From NCBI RefSeq assembly GCF_963676735.1, contig NZ_OY781464.1, forward strand, positions 1,087,001 through 1,151,000: DNA of 64,000 nt, in the 5' to 3' direction. Under the pieces are notes generated by a model. That model ran no database searches and was not told the DNA's origin. It was given only the letters and a program-made list of their open reading frames with translations. The stretch is from an uncultured Draconibacterium sp. (lineage in GTDB: Bacteria > Bacteroidota > Bacteroidia > Bacteroidales > Prolixibacteraceae). How positions within the stretch are numbered: position 1 is the first letter of the stretch; the number at the start of each line of letters is the position of its first letter. This document shows, piece by piece, positions 1-8,807 of this stretch. The position numbers and the translations under genes were made by a program.

Positions 1-1536
1 AACTTTATCGAAGGCATCTTGTTGCAGAATAACAAAATCGATAACTTCTGATTTCCAAAAGGTTTCGTGGTACTCAATGGGTACTCCATCGTCGCCAAGT
101 ATATTTATTTGCTCGTAAGCTTCCTTTCCGCAAATAAGAAAATTTCGTGCCTGCAAAATGTTGTTTACCCAATCGGGCGAAATTACTTTGCTCACATATT
201 CCTGGTATTCAGGATATTCCAGGTACTTCGAATAACTCTCAACAGCATCAATGGCCGGATAGCGTTTACTGTCGGCTCTTTTTTGCGATAAAGCATAAAA
301 ACAACGTGCAGCTTTTTTTGTCGCTTCGGTAACCGGTTCTTTTAGGTTTCCGCCTGCCGGCGAAACGGTACCGATAAAAGTAACTGAACCTGTTTCTCCG
401 TTGTTAAGGTGCACAAAACCGGCACGCGAGTAAAAGTTAGAAATTATCGCAGGAAGATCCATCGGGAAGGCATCAGGGCCTGGCAGCTCTTCCATTCTGT
501 TCGACATTTCGCGCAGAGCCTGCGCCCATCGCGAGGTAGAATCGGCCAGGAGTAACACTTTCAACCCCATCGAGCGGTAATATTCGGCAATGGTCATGGC
601 AGTATATACCGAGGCTTCGCGTGCAGCAACCGGCATATTTGAGGTGTTGGCGATAATGCTTGTACGTTCCATTAACTTTCTGCCGGTTCTGGGGTCGTCG
701 AGTTTCGGAAATTCGGCAAAAATCTCGACCACTTCGTTGGCACGTTCGCCACAGGCAGCTACCACAATCATATCAGCATCTGCTTGTTTTGATAAGGCGT
801 GTTGCAGCACTGTTTTTCCTGTGCCAAAAGGGCCGGGAATAAAACCGGTACCTCCTTCAACAATGGGTGTTATACTGTCGATAACACGAATTCCGGTTTC
901 CAAAAATTTTGCAGGTCGAGGCTTGTTTTTGTAGGCCTTTATCGGAATTTTAACAGGCCACTTTTGTGCCATGGATACACTTTTTTCATCTCCATGTTCG
1001 TTAGTAAGTACAGCAATGGTGTCGTTAATTTTATAATCACCGGCATTTACCATCTCTTTAATCGTGTAGCTGCCTTTAAATGTAAAGGGAACCATTATTT
1101 TATGTGCAATCCAGTTTTCTTTAACTTCTCCAAGCCACGATCCTGCAACAACTTCTTCGCCAACTTGGACCAATGGTTTAAAACTCCAGTTCTTATCTTC
1201 TTCCAGCGGATGTGTATAGTCTCCTTTTTGTAAAAATATGCCTTGCATTTTATCAAGGTCGTGTTGCAAACCATCAAAATTCTTCGATAATATTCCGGGA
1301 CCGAGTGTAGCTTCCAGCATGTGTCCGGTAAATTCAACAACTGTTCCGGTTTTTAGTCCGCGTGTGCTTTCAAAAACTTGTATATAAACATGTTCGGTGC
1401 CAATGCGGATAACTTCTGCCATTAGGTCTACGCCACAGTGATGGATGTAGCAGATTTCATTTTGAGCAACCGGTCCATCAACCTGAACTGTTACGAGGTT
1501 TGCTATTATTCCGGCAACTTTACCTGTTGTAGCCAT
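1..1536 (-). CDS. atpA: V-type ATP synthase subunit A (C-terminus cut by window edge)
   Basis: Catalytic subunit of a bacterial V/A-type rotary ATPase, which couples ATP turnover to H+ or Na+ movement at the inner membrane. It was translated by eye because it runs off the left edge; about 512 codons are present and the family is usually near 580. The start is the ATG whose complement lies at 1534-1536 (MATTGKVAGI). A barrel-like N-terminus is followed by the non-homologous bulge region and a P-loop GPFGTGKT at about residues 235-242, then AACGERANEV, typical of A subunits. Here Thr replaces the Ser of the common GPFGSGKT form. It lies 10 bp downstream of DUF2764 and the E subunit, the usual Bacteroidota order; B, D, I and K should follow beyond the window. 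The family call is very secure; the symbol follows V/A-type usage and is not the F1 alpha gene. Confidence 0.95.
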   Translation of the reverse strand, partial: MATTGKVAGIIANLVTVQVDGPVAQNEICYIHHCGVDLMAEVIRIGTEHVYIQVFESTRGLKTGTVVEFTGHMLEATLGPGILSKNFDGLQHDLDKMQGIFLQKGDYTHPLEEDKNWSFKPLVQVGEEVVAGSWLGEVKENWIAHKIMVPFTFKGSYTIKEMVNAGDYKINDTIAVLTNEHGDEKSVSMAQKWPVKIPIKAYKNKPRPAKFLETGIRVIDSITPIVEGGTGFIPGPFGTGKTVLQHALSKQADADMIVVAACGERANEVVEIFAEFPKLDDPRTGRKLMERTSIIANTSNMPVAAREASVYTAMTIAEYYRSMGLKVLLLADSTSRWAQALREMSNRMEELPGPDAFPMDLPAIISNFYSRAGFVHLNNGETGSVTFIGTVSPAGGNLKEPVTEATKKAARCFYALSQKRADSKRYPAIDAVESYSKYLEYPEYQEYVSKVISPDWVNNILQARNFLICGKEAYEQINILGDDGVPIEYHETFWKSEVIDFVILQQDAFDKV

Positions 1537-1546
1537 ATTTATTATT

Positions 1547-2401
1547 TTATTTTGTCAAACTAAATTCCGCAGGGAATTCATAATTTGATTTTATTTCATG
1601 CATTATTTTTTTCAGTAATTCCTTACCCGTTTTATTGTCCAGCATCATCCAGCGTTCCATAATTTGCAGCTTTATGGTAAATGCTAAAACTCGCTCGATG
1701 GTGAAAAAATGAAAAAAGGTGTTTTCTTCCAGGTAGTGCCATTTCAATTTATCAATGGCTTTTTCTTTTTCAATCATTTCAATATCAGTCTCTGCAATTC
1801 TGAACACATCTTCAGCAAAAGGAAGCAATTCTTCAAAGTAGTCGGCTTTAAACCGATAGTTTGTTAGAAGAGTGTATTCTTCTTCTACTTGTTTAATATC
1901 AATTAGTTGTGTTTCGGGTTTGTAGTGGTGTTTTTGGCAGTTAAAGGCGCACAGCACGTTTTTTATGTTGAGCGTAAACCTAAACCACTGTTGTAGAAAT
2001 GCATTTGGGCAACGCAGGGCATATTGAAAGAACAAAGTGTTTAAAAGCCGTTCGGCTTCCATGTTTGTCAATTTGGTTTCGGTTGTTTTTAGCTGGTTTA
2101 AAAACTGCAGCATGTATGCAGGCAGTTTTATGTCTTCATTTTCGGGAGCGAGTTGTTGTTCTAATGCTTGCCTGCTTAATGTGCCCGGGTAAAATTTTGT
2201 AGCTTGTTTTTTGGCGATGCTGTTTAGTAAGTTTTGATTGTCGAGAGGTAAAAAGAGATAGTTAACCAGCTTATAATCTGACGGTATAAGTAGGAGTTGC
2301 AGTTCTTCCCTAAAATTTATACTGCTTACAACAGATTTGTTCTCATCGAAAAACAAATCGGGAAGCCCCGCTATTAAACAATGATATTCTCTTTTTAGCA
2401 T
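1547..2401 (-). CDS. DUF2764 family protein of the V-type ATPase operon
   Basis: A 284-residue protein with no signal peptide, opening MLKREYHCLIAGLPDLFF. This matches the DUF2764 family, found almost only between the E and A subunit genes of V-type ATPases in Bacteroidota and some relatives. It is mostly alpha-helical and charged. The operon has no recognisable subunit C gene in this stretch, so DUF2764 may serve as the C-like socket joining the central stalk to the membrane ring; that is inference from position only. It ends 10 bp before the A subunit start and lies about 95 bp after the E subunit gene, so it is very probably co-transcribed with both. Confidence 0.85.
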   Translation of the reverse strand: MLKREYHCLIAGLPDLFFDENKSVVSSINFREELQLLLIPSDYKLVNYLFLPLDNQNLLNSIAKKQATKFYPGTLSRQALEQQLAPENEDIKLPAYMLQFLNQLKTTETKLTNMEAERLLNTLFFQYALRCPNAFLQQWFRFTLNIKNVLCAFNCQKHHYKPETQLIDIKQVEEEYTLLTNYRFKADYFEELLPFAEDVFRIAETDIEMIEKEKAIDKLKWHYLEENTFFHFFTIERVLAFTIKLQIMERWMMLDNKTGKELLKKIMHEIKSNYEFPAEFSLTK

Positions 2402-2496
2402 AACCGAATTTTAAATGGTTTTCAAATCATTTAAAGCCCGGCGTATCTAACGCTTTAATTTATTTCTATCACAACATTAACAGGTACCTATAAATG

Positions 2497-3123
2497 CTAA
2501 GCATTACCGGTGCCATTAAAAAGAAATTCTTTTGTTTTGTCTTTAAAGTATGGTTTAAAGTAATTGGCAAAATCTTGTGCGGTAAAACTAATGTGGTAAG
2601 TCCCATCTTTTGGACCTATTTTAAAACCTGTTTCCAGCTTCGGATCAATGGAAATTTCAAGGCCTTTATTCATGGCATCTGTAGCTTTTAACTGGAGGAA
2701 TTCCGTTAGTTCCTTTTGCAGCTTTGCTGGAAGAACTATTTTTAAATTCATTTCTTCGGCACTTTCCGGATGCCATTTTTCAATGCTTGTTAGCATAAGT
2801 TTTTGTATAAAAGCTGTATCATTAAATGCTTCGCGAACAGGTTTGTCAGCTTGAACGGTACATATAAGATGGGTAATTTTTTGTTTCAGGTGGCTCATGA
2901 ATTGACGGGCAGCCAGTTGTAGTTCTGCTTCAGTATGCTGTTTCTTCTCCTGAGCCTTTTTTTGTGCATCGCGAATAATTTCTTCGTGGGTTTTTTGCGC
3001 AGCCGCTATTATTTCTTCTGCTTTGTGGCGGGCATCAGCCATAAGCTGCTCTGCATCGCTTTTTGCTTTTGTAATGCCTTCGTTGTAAATTTTTTGTGTT
3101 ATTTCTTCAATTCGGTCGGTCAT
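2497..3123 (-). CDS. atpE: V-type ATP synthase subunit E
   Basis: Peripheral stalk subunit E of the V-type ATPase, 208 residues. The first roughly 90 residues are a long, charged, Ala/Lys/Glu-rich coiled coil (for example AEEIIAAAQKTHEEIIRDA), followed by a globular C-terminal half, as expected for subunit E. It is soluble and should hold the catalytic head against rotation. It comes before DUF2764 and subunit A in the operon and starts only 19 bp after the universal stress protein gene. The coiled coil alone would not separate E from H-type stalk subunits; position in the operon makes E the better call. The symbol follows V/A-type usage. Confidence 0.88.
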   Translation of the reverse strand: MTDRIEEITQKIYNEGITKAKSDAEQLMADARHKAEEIIAAAQKTHEEIIRDAQKKAQEKKQHTEAELQLAARQFMSHLKQKITHLICTVQADKPVREAFNDTAFIQKLMLTSIEKWHPESAEEMNLKIVLPAKLQKELTEFLQLKATDAMNKGLEISIDPKLETGFKIGPKDGTYHISFTAQDFANYFKPYFKDKTKEFLFNGTGNA

Positions 3124-3142
3124 TGTGTTCTATCTGGTATTT

Positions 3143-4012
3143 TTATTTTGAATGCATATCGAAACTTTGGGTTACGCCCCCAACGGTTAATACCGGTATG
3201 GTGCAGCCGTGTATGATTTCGGAAACAAATTTGCCAATTTTTTTACCCGTAAACCTTAACTCCTGGTGTGTGCGCATAATAATCATGTCGGCTTTTGTTT
3301 TCTCAACATATTGCAAAACTGCTTTGTGTTTTTCCTGCTCGTAAACTTTTATTATCTCCACATCGCATTTTACGCCCCGCTCTTGCAGCATCTTTTTTAT
3401 CTTATCTGCATTTTTGTAGGCCAAACTTTTTCGTTCTTCAATATTTACATTAAGTGCCGAAACGATATGAATGGTTGCTTTAAATTTTTGCGCAAAAAAT
3501 GTTGCCCAATAAAGTTTCTTTTTGGTGTGCAAAGAAATATCGATGGGAATTACAATATTTTTAATGTTTGTTGTTGGATGATCTTTATGAATGGTAAGTA
3601 CCGGGCAAAACGATTTACTTACGAACTTATCAATATCATTTATGGTAAGCTTTTCACTATTGTTGTGTTCGCTTTTGTCGAGCAATACAAACTCGTAACC
3701 ACCATGTTCTGATTCAGAAATTAAATTAGTAACGATTTTGCCCCATGCAATACGTAAAATTATGTTATTCGGGATGTCGGAATCAAGGCTTTTTTTAACA
3801 AATTCGGTAAACCGATTTAAAGCTCCCCGGTGTCGGATTTGGTTTTTTTTTGATTTAGGGTTATGCAGAAATCTTGATCCCGTTTTTATTACATCAAGAA
3901 GAAAAATTCGCATGTCCAGCGCATTGGTAAAGAATAGGGCTTGTTTTAATATTCTTTCACCATCGCGGTTTTGAGGGATGTGTGCTAAAATGCTATTTGA
4001 TCTGTAGTTCAT
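3143..4012 (-). CDS. Universal stress protein, two-domain
   Basis: Cytoplasmic protein of two tandem UspA-type domains, about 289 residues from the preferred start MNYRSNSILAHIP (ATG complement 4010-4012). An upstream in-frame ATG at 4054 would add 14 unlikely residues. The N-terminal domain is degenerate. The C-terminal domain carries the fold signature IKNIVIPIDIS and ends IPVLTVGG, but the glycine-rich GxxGx9G nucleotide motif is replaced by FTGKKIGKFVSEIIHG, so ATP binding is doubtful. It lies 19 bp upstream of the V-type ATPase E gene on the same strand and probably heads that operon, suggesting a role tied to ion or energy stress. That link is inference. Confidence 0.85.
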   Translation of the reverse strand: MNYRSNSILAHIPQNRDGERILKQALFFTNALDMRIFLLDVIKTGSRFLHNPKSKKNQIRHRGALNRFTEFVKKSLDSDIPNNIILRIAWGKIVTNLISESEHGGYEFVLLDKSEHNNSEKLTINDIDKFVSKSFCPVLTIHKDHPTTNIKNIVIPIDISLHTKKKLYWATFFAQKFKATIHIVSALNVNIEERKSLAYKNADKIKKMLQERGVKCDVEIIKVYEQEKHKAVLQYVEKTKADMIIMRTHQELRFTGKKIGKFVSEIIHGCTIPVLTVGGVTQSFDMHSK

Positions 4013-4106
4013 AGCTAAGCCTGTTAAAAGTTGTATCCCAATGCAATAAGCCAACGGCAGCCATTATGGCCTTTTGTTTAATCATATACGAAAATTGGGG
4101 AATTAG

Positions 4107-4125
4107 TTACATCATTCTGATGTAA
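4107..4125 (-). terminator. Perfect inverted repeat after the phosphotriesterase-like gene
   Basis: TTACATCA and TGATGTAA form an 8-bp stem with a 3-base loop. It lies downstream of the minus-strand gene ending at 4182 and upstream of the stress protein gene. The tail on the minus strand is not T-rich, so it is either a weak terminator or a protein-binding site. Confidence 0.3.
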
Positions 4126-4181
4126 AACATATAAAATAATGATGTTAAAACACAGTGCTAAAACAACTGTTGTAATAGAGC

Positions 4182-5186
4182 TTAGTTGGGCAGAAGTCGT
4201 TTGTTTATTTTAAATGCCTGTGCCGGATTAATCACAAAAAGTTGGTGAATATCGGGTTGACTTAAACCACTTTCAAGCAGCGCCGGAATAAGAAAGTTAT
4301 CGATAGCTGTGTAGCCTCTGAACGTTCCTCCGTTTGGTTTAGCCGGATCAAACCAACCGGCATCGTGCGAAAAAAGAACTTTGTCAAGAAGTCCCTCTTT
4401 TTTCATCAGTAAAGCAAAATCCACGTACTCTTTCAGGTCTTGCTCCATAAATTTATCAAAAGCAATCCATGCACCCATCCGGGCAGCCTCAATGTGCTTG
4501 TTGTTGTCTTTTTCGTTGTTGGCGTGGGTCCAAATAAAAGCCGAAGGATGAATGCCGTATCTTTTTAGAATCTCGATCTGTTGAAAAGCCGGTACGGCCA
4601 GGCCGGTGTGCGACATAATGGTTAAACCGGTTGCTTTGTGTGTGAGGCAGGCCGCTTCAACTACTTTCGCATTAATAGGTTTTAGCGGGGCACGTTCAAC
4701 TGCAATTTTAATAAAGCCGGGATAAACTTCGCTGTCTTCAATGCCATTAGTGGCCTGTTTTATCCATCTGTCAGCAAGTTGCAGGGGCGTTTCTGAATAA
4801 CAATGCTTTGGTAAAAATTTGCCGTTCCAGGGGCTGTAATATCCAACATTGGTAATTATCTGAAGGCCTGATTTTTCAGAGAGTATTTTTAGTAACTCCG
4901 GATCGCGGCCAAGATACTCCGGTGTACATTCTACCAGCGTTTTGTACCCCATTTGTTTAATTTCCAGCAAATAGGGTAGTACTTTTTTAACCACCTCGCT
5001 TTTGTTCCAGCGATGATAGCCGGTGCTGTCGGCGCCAATAAAATCAACTAAAATATGTTCGTGATGCAAGGTTTTTCCTAATTCGCTGGCCGGGATGGCT
5101 CCATTAACAGTAATAATCTGAGATTCCTGAGTCTGACAGGCCATTAAAAAAACAGGCAGCAATAGAAAGAGTAATGTTTTTTTCAT
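4182..5186 (-). CDS. Phosphotriesterase-family amidohydrolase lipoprotein
   Basis: Metal-dependent hydrolase of the phosphotriesterase-like (PTE/PHP) group. The start is set at MKKTLLFLLL (ATG complement 5184-5186), because this gives a lipoprotein signal with lipobox LMAC and Cys17; the longer reading from 5210 would bury it. The binuclear metal site is visible: HEH at 42-44, Lys160 (candidate carbamylated bridge, GFIKIAVERA), His193 (IMSHTG), His221 (IWTHANN) and Asp275 (LFSHDAGW). It is therefore likely active and periplasmic or surface-anchored. The substrate cannot be read from sequence; relatives include lactonases and promiscuous esterases, and true organophosphate hydrolysis is not implied. 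The EamA gene ends 27 bp upstream, so the two may be co-transcribed. Confidence 0.88.
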   Translation of the reverse strand: MKKTLLFLLLPVFLMACQTQESQIITVNGAIPASELGKTLHHEHILVDFIGADSTGYHRWNKSEVVKKVLPYLLEIKQMGYKTLVECTPEYLGRDPELLKILSEKSGLQIITNVGYYSPWNGKFLPKHCYSETPLQLADRWIKQATNGIEDSEVYPGFIKIAVERAPLKPINAKVVEAACLTHKATGLTIMSHTGLAVPAFQQIEILKRYGIHPSAFIWTHANNEKDNNKHIEAARMGAWIAFDKFMEQDLKEYVDFALLMKKEGLLDKVLFSHDAGWFDPAKPNGGTFRGYTAIDNFLIPALLESGLSQPDIHQLFVINPAQAFKINKRLLPN

Positions 5187-5213
5187 CACAATTTTCTTTC
5201 TAAAATACAAAAA

Positions 5214-6116
5214 CTATTGCTTCTTTGTTTTTTTAGCAACAAGTATGGCCCCTGAAAATACGAGCAATGCTCCAATGATGGTAATTAAAGAAAAGCGTTC
5301 GTGCTCTACCCAAGAAACGTTTAATTGGGTTAAAATTCCCATGGTAATAAAAGTAATCATCGGGTTTAAAATAATGATTATACTTACTTTGTTGGCTTCG
5401 GTATATTTTAGTGCTTTGCCAATGCAGGTGTAGGCAATAAAAGTATTGGCTCCTAAAAAGAAAAGCAAAAACCACCAGCTCCAATGTAAGGATAACAGTT
5501 GCTGAAAATTAACAAAAGGCAGGTATATAATGGCGGGCAAACCAAAAAGCATCAGGTTTAAGCTATCAACCGAATAATTGCGAACCAGTATTTTTTGAAG
5601 AATGGCATAAATTGCCCAGGCCAGGGCACCTGAAAGCGTAAAAAGAATACCAAGTTTGTAGGTTCCGGCAGTCTCGAAAAATGCCTGCAACTGGTCGCGG
5701 TAAAAAAAGGAAAAACCCAGAATGGCTATGGTAAAACCTATGATTTGGTTACGCAGTAATTTTTCTTTAAAAATTACAAAACCGGCAATGGCTAAAATAA
5801 GCGGACCGGTTTGAATAAAAAGCTGAGCATTGCTTGGTGTGGTATGATGAATGCCAAGCATGTAACCCATATAGTTCCAGGAGAGAGCCAGCGCTGCAAA
5901 AATAAGCAGTAGGGGAGGTTTTGTGAGAATTTTAAAAGCTTGTGGATTACTTGCCGCTTGCCATACAGAAAGCATAACAAAGGCAATAACAAATCGTATC
6001 CATACCACCGTTACCGGATCAACTTTACGCACTGCCACCTTTAAAGCAATGGCCAGAAAACCCCAAAAGAAAGCTGTTATTGCAGCGTAAACTATTCCTT
6101 TTGTATGGTTTTGCAT
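5214..6116 (-). CDS. EamA/DMT-superfamily transporter
   Basis: Inner-membrane protein of 300 residues with about ten hydrophobic segments arranged as two EamA repeats. The first starts at GIVYAAITAFFWGFLAIALK, the second at about residue 155 with LGILFTLSGALAWAIYAIL. The length and repeat layout fit drug/metabolite exporters of the RhaT/YdcZ-like EamA class. The substrate is unknown. The C-terminus ends in a basic tail, KKTKKQ. It sits between pheT and the phosphotriesterase-like gene on the same strand; a terminator lies just upstream, separating it from pheT. Confidence 0.87.
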   Translation of the reverse strand: MQNHTKGIVYAAITAFFWGFLAIALKVAVRKVDPVTVVWIRFVIAFVMLSVWQAASNPQAFKILTKPPLLLIFAALALSWNYMGYMLGIHHTTPSNAQLFIQTGPLILAIAGFVIFKEKLLRNQIIGFTIAILGFSFFYRDQLQAFFETAGTYKLGILFTLSGALAWAIYAILQKILVRNYSVDSLNLMLFGLPAIIYLPFVNFQQLLSLHWSWWFLLFFLGANTFIAYTCIGKALKYTEANKVSIIIILNPMITFITMGILTQLNVSWVEHERFSLITIIGALLVFSGAILVAKKTKKQ

Positions 6117-6130
6117 TTTCTAAATGATTG

Positions 6131-6161
6131 AAAACAAACATCCCGGATAAAATCCGGGATG
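6131..6161 (-). terminator. Intrinsic terminator of pheT
   Basis: CATCCCGGAT (6139-6148) and ATCCGGGATG (6152-6161) form a perfect 10-bp stem with a 3-base loop. On the minus strand it is followed by TTTGTTTTC. It lies 25 bp after the pheT stop. Confidence 0.85.
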
Positions 6162-6185
6162 CGTGCTCTATATTTCGTGTATAAA

Positions 6186-8636
6186 TTAACGCAGTTCGGC
6201 GCCTAATTCTCGGTTGAAGGCCTGAATTAATTTCTGCATGGTTTTGTCAATCTGTTTATCCTTTAACGTTTTATTATCGTCGCGCAAAATAAAACTAATG
6301 GCATACGATTTTTTACCCGCAGGTACACCTTTTCCCTCGTACACATCAAACAAATCAACCTCGCGTAGTAACTGGCGTTCCATTTTAAAAGCAGTAGCTT
6401 TAATCTGGCTGAACTTAACTTCCTTGTCGATTAGCAGGGCCAGGTCGCGGCGCACCGCAGGGAATTTAGGCAGCTCGTTAAACAATACTTTGTGTTTTTT
6501 ATGCGCCTGGAAAACATTATCCCAATTAAAATCGGCATAATAAACCGGGTTTTCAATGTCGAATTTCTTTAGCCATTTTCCGGCAACAATTCCCATATTC
6601 AACACTATTTTATTGTTGAACGAGTAGGTCAGCCCTTCGCTAAATAGTTCGTCTTCGCAGTCGGTAAGCTGCATTTTATCTGTTGTAAGCCCCAGTCGTT
6701 TTAAAATATTTTCGGCTTGCGATTTTAAGCCGTAAAACGATACCGGTGCTTCTTTTGTTGTCCAGCTTTCAGCTTCTTTATTTCCTGTTACAAAAAGAGC
6801 CAAATGGTTTTCTTCCCAATAATTATTGGCCGGTTGGTCTTTTAATTGAGTTCCTTTATAAAAGTAGGTATTCCCAAACTCATAAACCTTCAGGTTTTTG
6901 TTTTGCCGGTTGGCGTTATATGCAATGCACTCCAATCCTCCGAAAAGCAAGGTTTGCCGCATTCCGTTTAAATCGGCACTTAAAGGATTCAGCATTTTTA
7001 CCGTCTGCTCATCTTTGTAATCTTTAAGCTCCTCGTAGTAGCTTGCTTTAGTTAAGGAGTTCGACCAGATTTCGTTAAAGCCCTGAGCCGTTAACATCCC
7101 GGCAACAAGGTTTTTAACGCTATCGGGGTTTGGTTTGTTGGCTGTTTGCAACGACGAATTTACCTGTGTTGGTATTTCAATATTATTGTAGCCGTAAATT
7201 CTAAGTATTTCTTCAATTACATCAGCTTCGCGCTTCACATCAACACGGTAAGCCGGAACCAGCAGTTCCAAACCGGTTTCATCTTCGTTCTCTATTTTTA
7301 TTTCTAAAGATTCCAGAATGTTTTTTACTGCCTGGTTGCCCAAATCCTTGCCAATTAAACGGGTAATGTTGGCATACGATACGTTTACCTTAAAATCTTC
7401 AATTGGCTTGGGGTAAATATCAATAATGTCAGAAGAAATAGTTCCTCCGGCAATTTCTTTTATAAGCAGCGCTGCACGCTTTAGCGCATAAATCTGGCCG
7501 TTCGGATCAACACCGCGTTCGAAACGAAACGATGCATCGGTATTCAGGCCATGACGACGTGCTGTTTTACGAATATAGACCGGATCGAAATAAGCGCTTT
7601 CAAGAAATATATTTTTTGTGGCAGCTTTTACCCCCGACTTTATACCGCCAAAAACACCACCAATGCACATGGCTTCTTCGGTGTTGCATATCATCAGGTC
7701 GTTTTCATCAAGCTCGCGCTCAAGCTCGTCAAGCGTTGTAAATTTTGTTTTTGCCGGAAGCGTTTTTACCAATACTTTGCCACCGGTAATTTCATTCGCG
7801 TCAAAAGCATGTAAAGGTTGGCCGGTTTCAAATAACACGTAGTTGGTAATATCAACCACATTGTTTATTGGTGTCAATCCAATCATTTTTAGCCTGTTTT
7901 GCAACCACTCCGGCGATTCTTTTACTTCTACTCCCGAAATCGTTACTCCGGCGTAGCGCGGACAGGCTTCTGAGTTTTCTACCTCTACCGGAATAAGCAG
8001 GTCGTTGCTGTCAACTTTAAAGCTATCAACTGATGGTTTTGTGTATTCAATATCCTGTGTCTTTTTCAGGAAAGCGGCTAAATCGCGGGCAGCTCCAATG
8101 TGCGATGCCCCGTCGATTCGGTTGGGTGTAAGGTCAATCTCAATTACCCAGTCCGATTCGATATTAAAATAATCTTTTGCAGGTGTACCCACTTTTGCAT
8201 TCGGGTCGAGTACCATAATGCCATCGTGGTTAGTGCCTAATCCAATTTCATCTTCGGCGCAAATCATACCCATCGATACTTCGCCACGTATTTTCGACTT
8301 TTTAATTTTAAATTCCTGATCGCCATCGTAAAGCGTAGTGCCAACTGTTGCAACAACCACTTTTTGTCCGGCCGCCACGTTGGGAGCACCACAAACAATT
8401 GGCAATGCCTCGTCGGTGCCAACGTTTACCGTTGTTTTGCTCAAGTGGTCAGAATCGGGGTGTTTTTCGCAGGTAACTACTTCGCCAATTACCAAACCGG
8501 CAAGGCCGCCTTTTACTGTTTCTACTTCTTCTAAACCGCCAACTTCAAGACCGGTTTGTGTTAATATGTCGCATATTTCTTCAGGCGATTGTTCCAGTTT
8601 AATGTAATCTTTTAACCAGGAATATGAAATTTTCAT
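6186..8636 (-). CDS. pheT: Phenylalanine--tRNA ligase beta subunit
   Basis: Beta chain of the alpha2-beta2 phenylalanyl-tRNA synthetase, 816 residues, the normal bacterial length. Domains in order: N-terminal MKISYSWLKDYI; EMAP/OB-type tRNA-binding domain at about 40-155 (VIGEVVTCEKHPDSDHLS); B3/4 editing domain (TPINNVVDITNYV); B5 domain; catalytic-like core; and C-terminal anticodon-binding FDX-ACB domain (FPAVRRDLALLID). pheS is not adjacent, as in many Bacteroidota. A -7 promoter box lies just upstream and an intrinsic terminator just downstream, so it appears to be transcribed alone. Confidence 0.97.
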   Translation of the reverse strand: MKISYSWLKDYIKLEQSPEEICDILTQTGLEVGGLEEVETVKGGLAGLVIGEVVTCEKHPDSDHLSKTTVNVGTDEALPIVCGAPNVAAGQKVVVATVGTTLYDGDQEFKIKKSKIRGEVSMGMICAEDEIGLGTNHDGIMVLDPNAKVGTPAKDYFNIESDWVIEIDLTPNRIDGASHIGAARDLAAFLKKTQDIEYTKPSVDSFKVDSNDLLIPVEVENSEACPRYAGVTISGVEVKESPEWLQNRLKMIGLTPINNVVDITNYVLFETGQPLHAFDANEITGGKVLVKTLPAKTKFTTLDELERELDENDLMICNTEEAMCIGGVFGGIKSGVKAATKNIFLESAYFDPVYIRKTARRHGLNTDASFRFERGVDPNGQIYALKRAALLIKEIAGGTISSDIIDIYPKPIEDFKVNVSYANITRLIGKDLGNQAVKNILESLEIKIENEDETGLELLVPAYRVDVKREADVIEEILRIYGYNNIEIPTQVNSSLQTANKPNPDSVKNLVAGMLTAQGFNEIWSNSLTKASYYEELKDYKDEQTVKMLNPLSADLNGMRQTLLFGGLECIAYNANRQNKNLKVYEFGNTYFYKGTQLKDQPANNYWEENHLALFVTGNKEAESWTTKEAPVSFYGLKSQAENILKRLGLTTDKMQLTDCEDELFSEGLTYSFNNKIVLNMGIVAGKWLKKFDIENPVYYADFNWDNVFQAHKKHKVLFNELPKFPAVRRDLALLIDKEVKFSQIKATAFKMERQLLREVDLFDVYEGKGVPAGKKSYAISFILRDDNKTLKDKQIDKTMQKLIQAFNRELGAELR

Positions 8637-8671
8637 TGTGTTCTGATTTTTCTTTCAATTTTTGAATCGCA

Positions 8672-8679
8672 CAAAAGTA
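8672..8679 (-). promoter_or_regulatory. Bacteroidota -7 promoter box for pheT
   Basis: The minus strand reads TACTTTTG, an exact match to the Bacteroidota -7 consensus TAnnTTTG, 36 bp before the pheT start. No clear -33 TTTG is seen at the expected distance. Confidence 0.5.
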
Positions 8680-8730
8680 CTGATTTTTATTACATATACA
8701 TCAGCAGGTTTGGGCTAATCGCAAAGAATT

Positions 8731-8786
8731 AAAAAACGCTTTCCGCAGTGCTTGGTATTTGCACTGCCGGAAAGCGTCTTTTTTTA
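8731..8786. terminator. Bidirectional intrinsic terminator after the mannosidase operon
   Basis: ACGCTTTCCGCAGTGC (8736-8751) pairs with bases 8761-8777 in a 16-bp stem with one bulged C. It is flanked by a run of six A on the left and eight T on the right, so it can stop transcription on either strand. It closes the minus-strand operon ending at 8808. Confidence 0.88.
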
Positions 8787-8807
8787 GAAGTCGGCCAAAA
8801 TGGTCCT

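Noticed and set aside
3266..3712. Plus-strand 148-codon hydrophobic ORF across the stress protein
   Set aside because: Phe/Cys-rich translation typical of antisense frames in AT-rich genes; no membrane-protein pattern.
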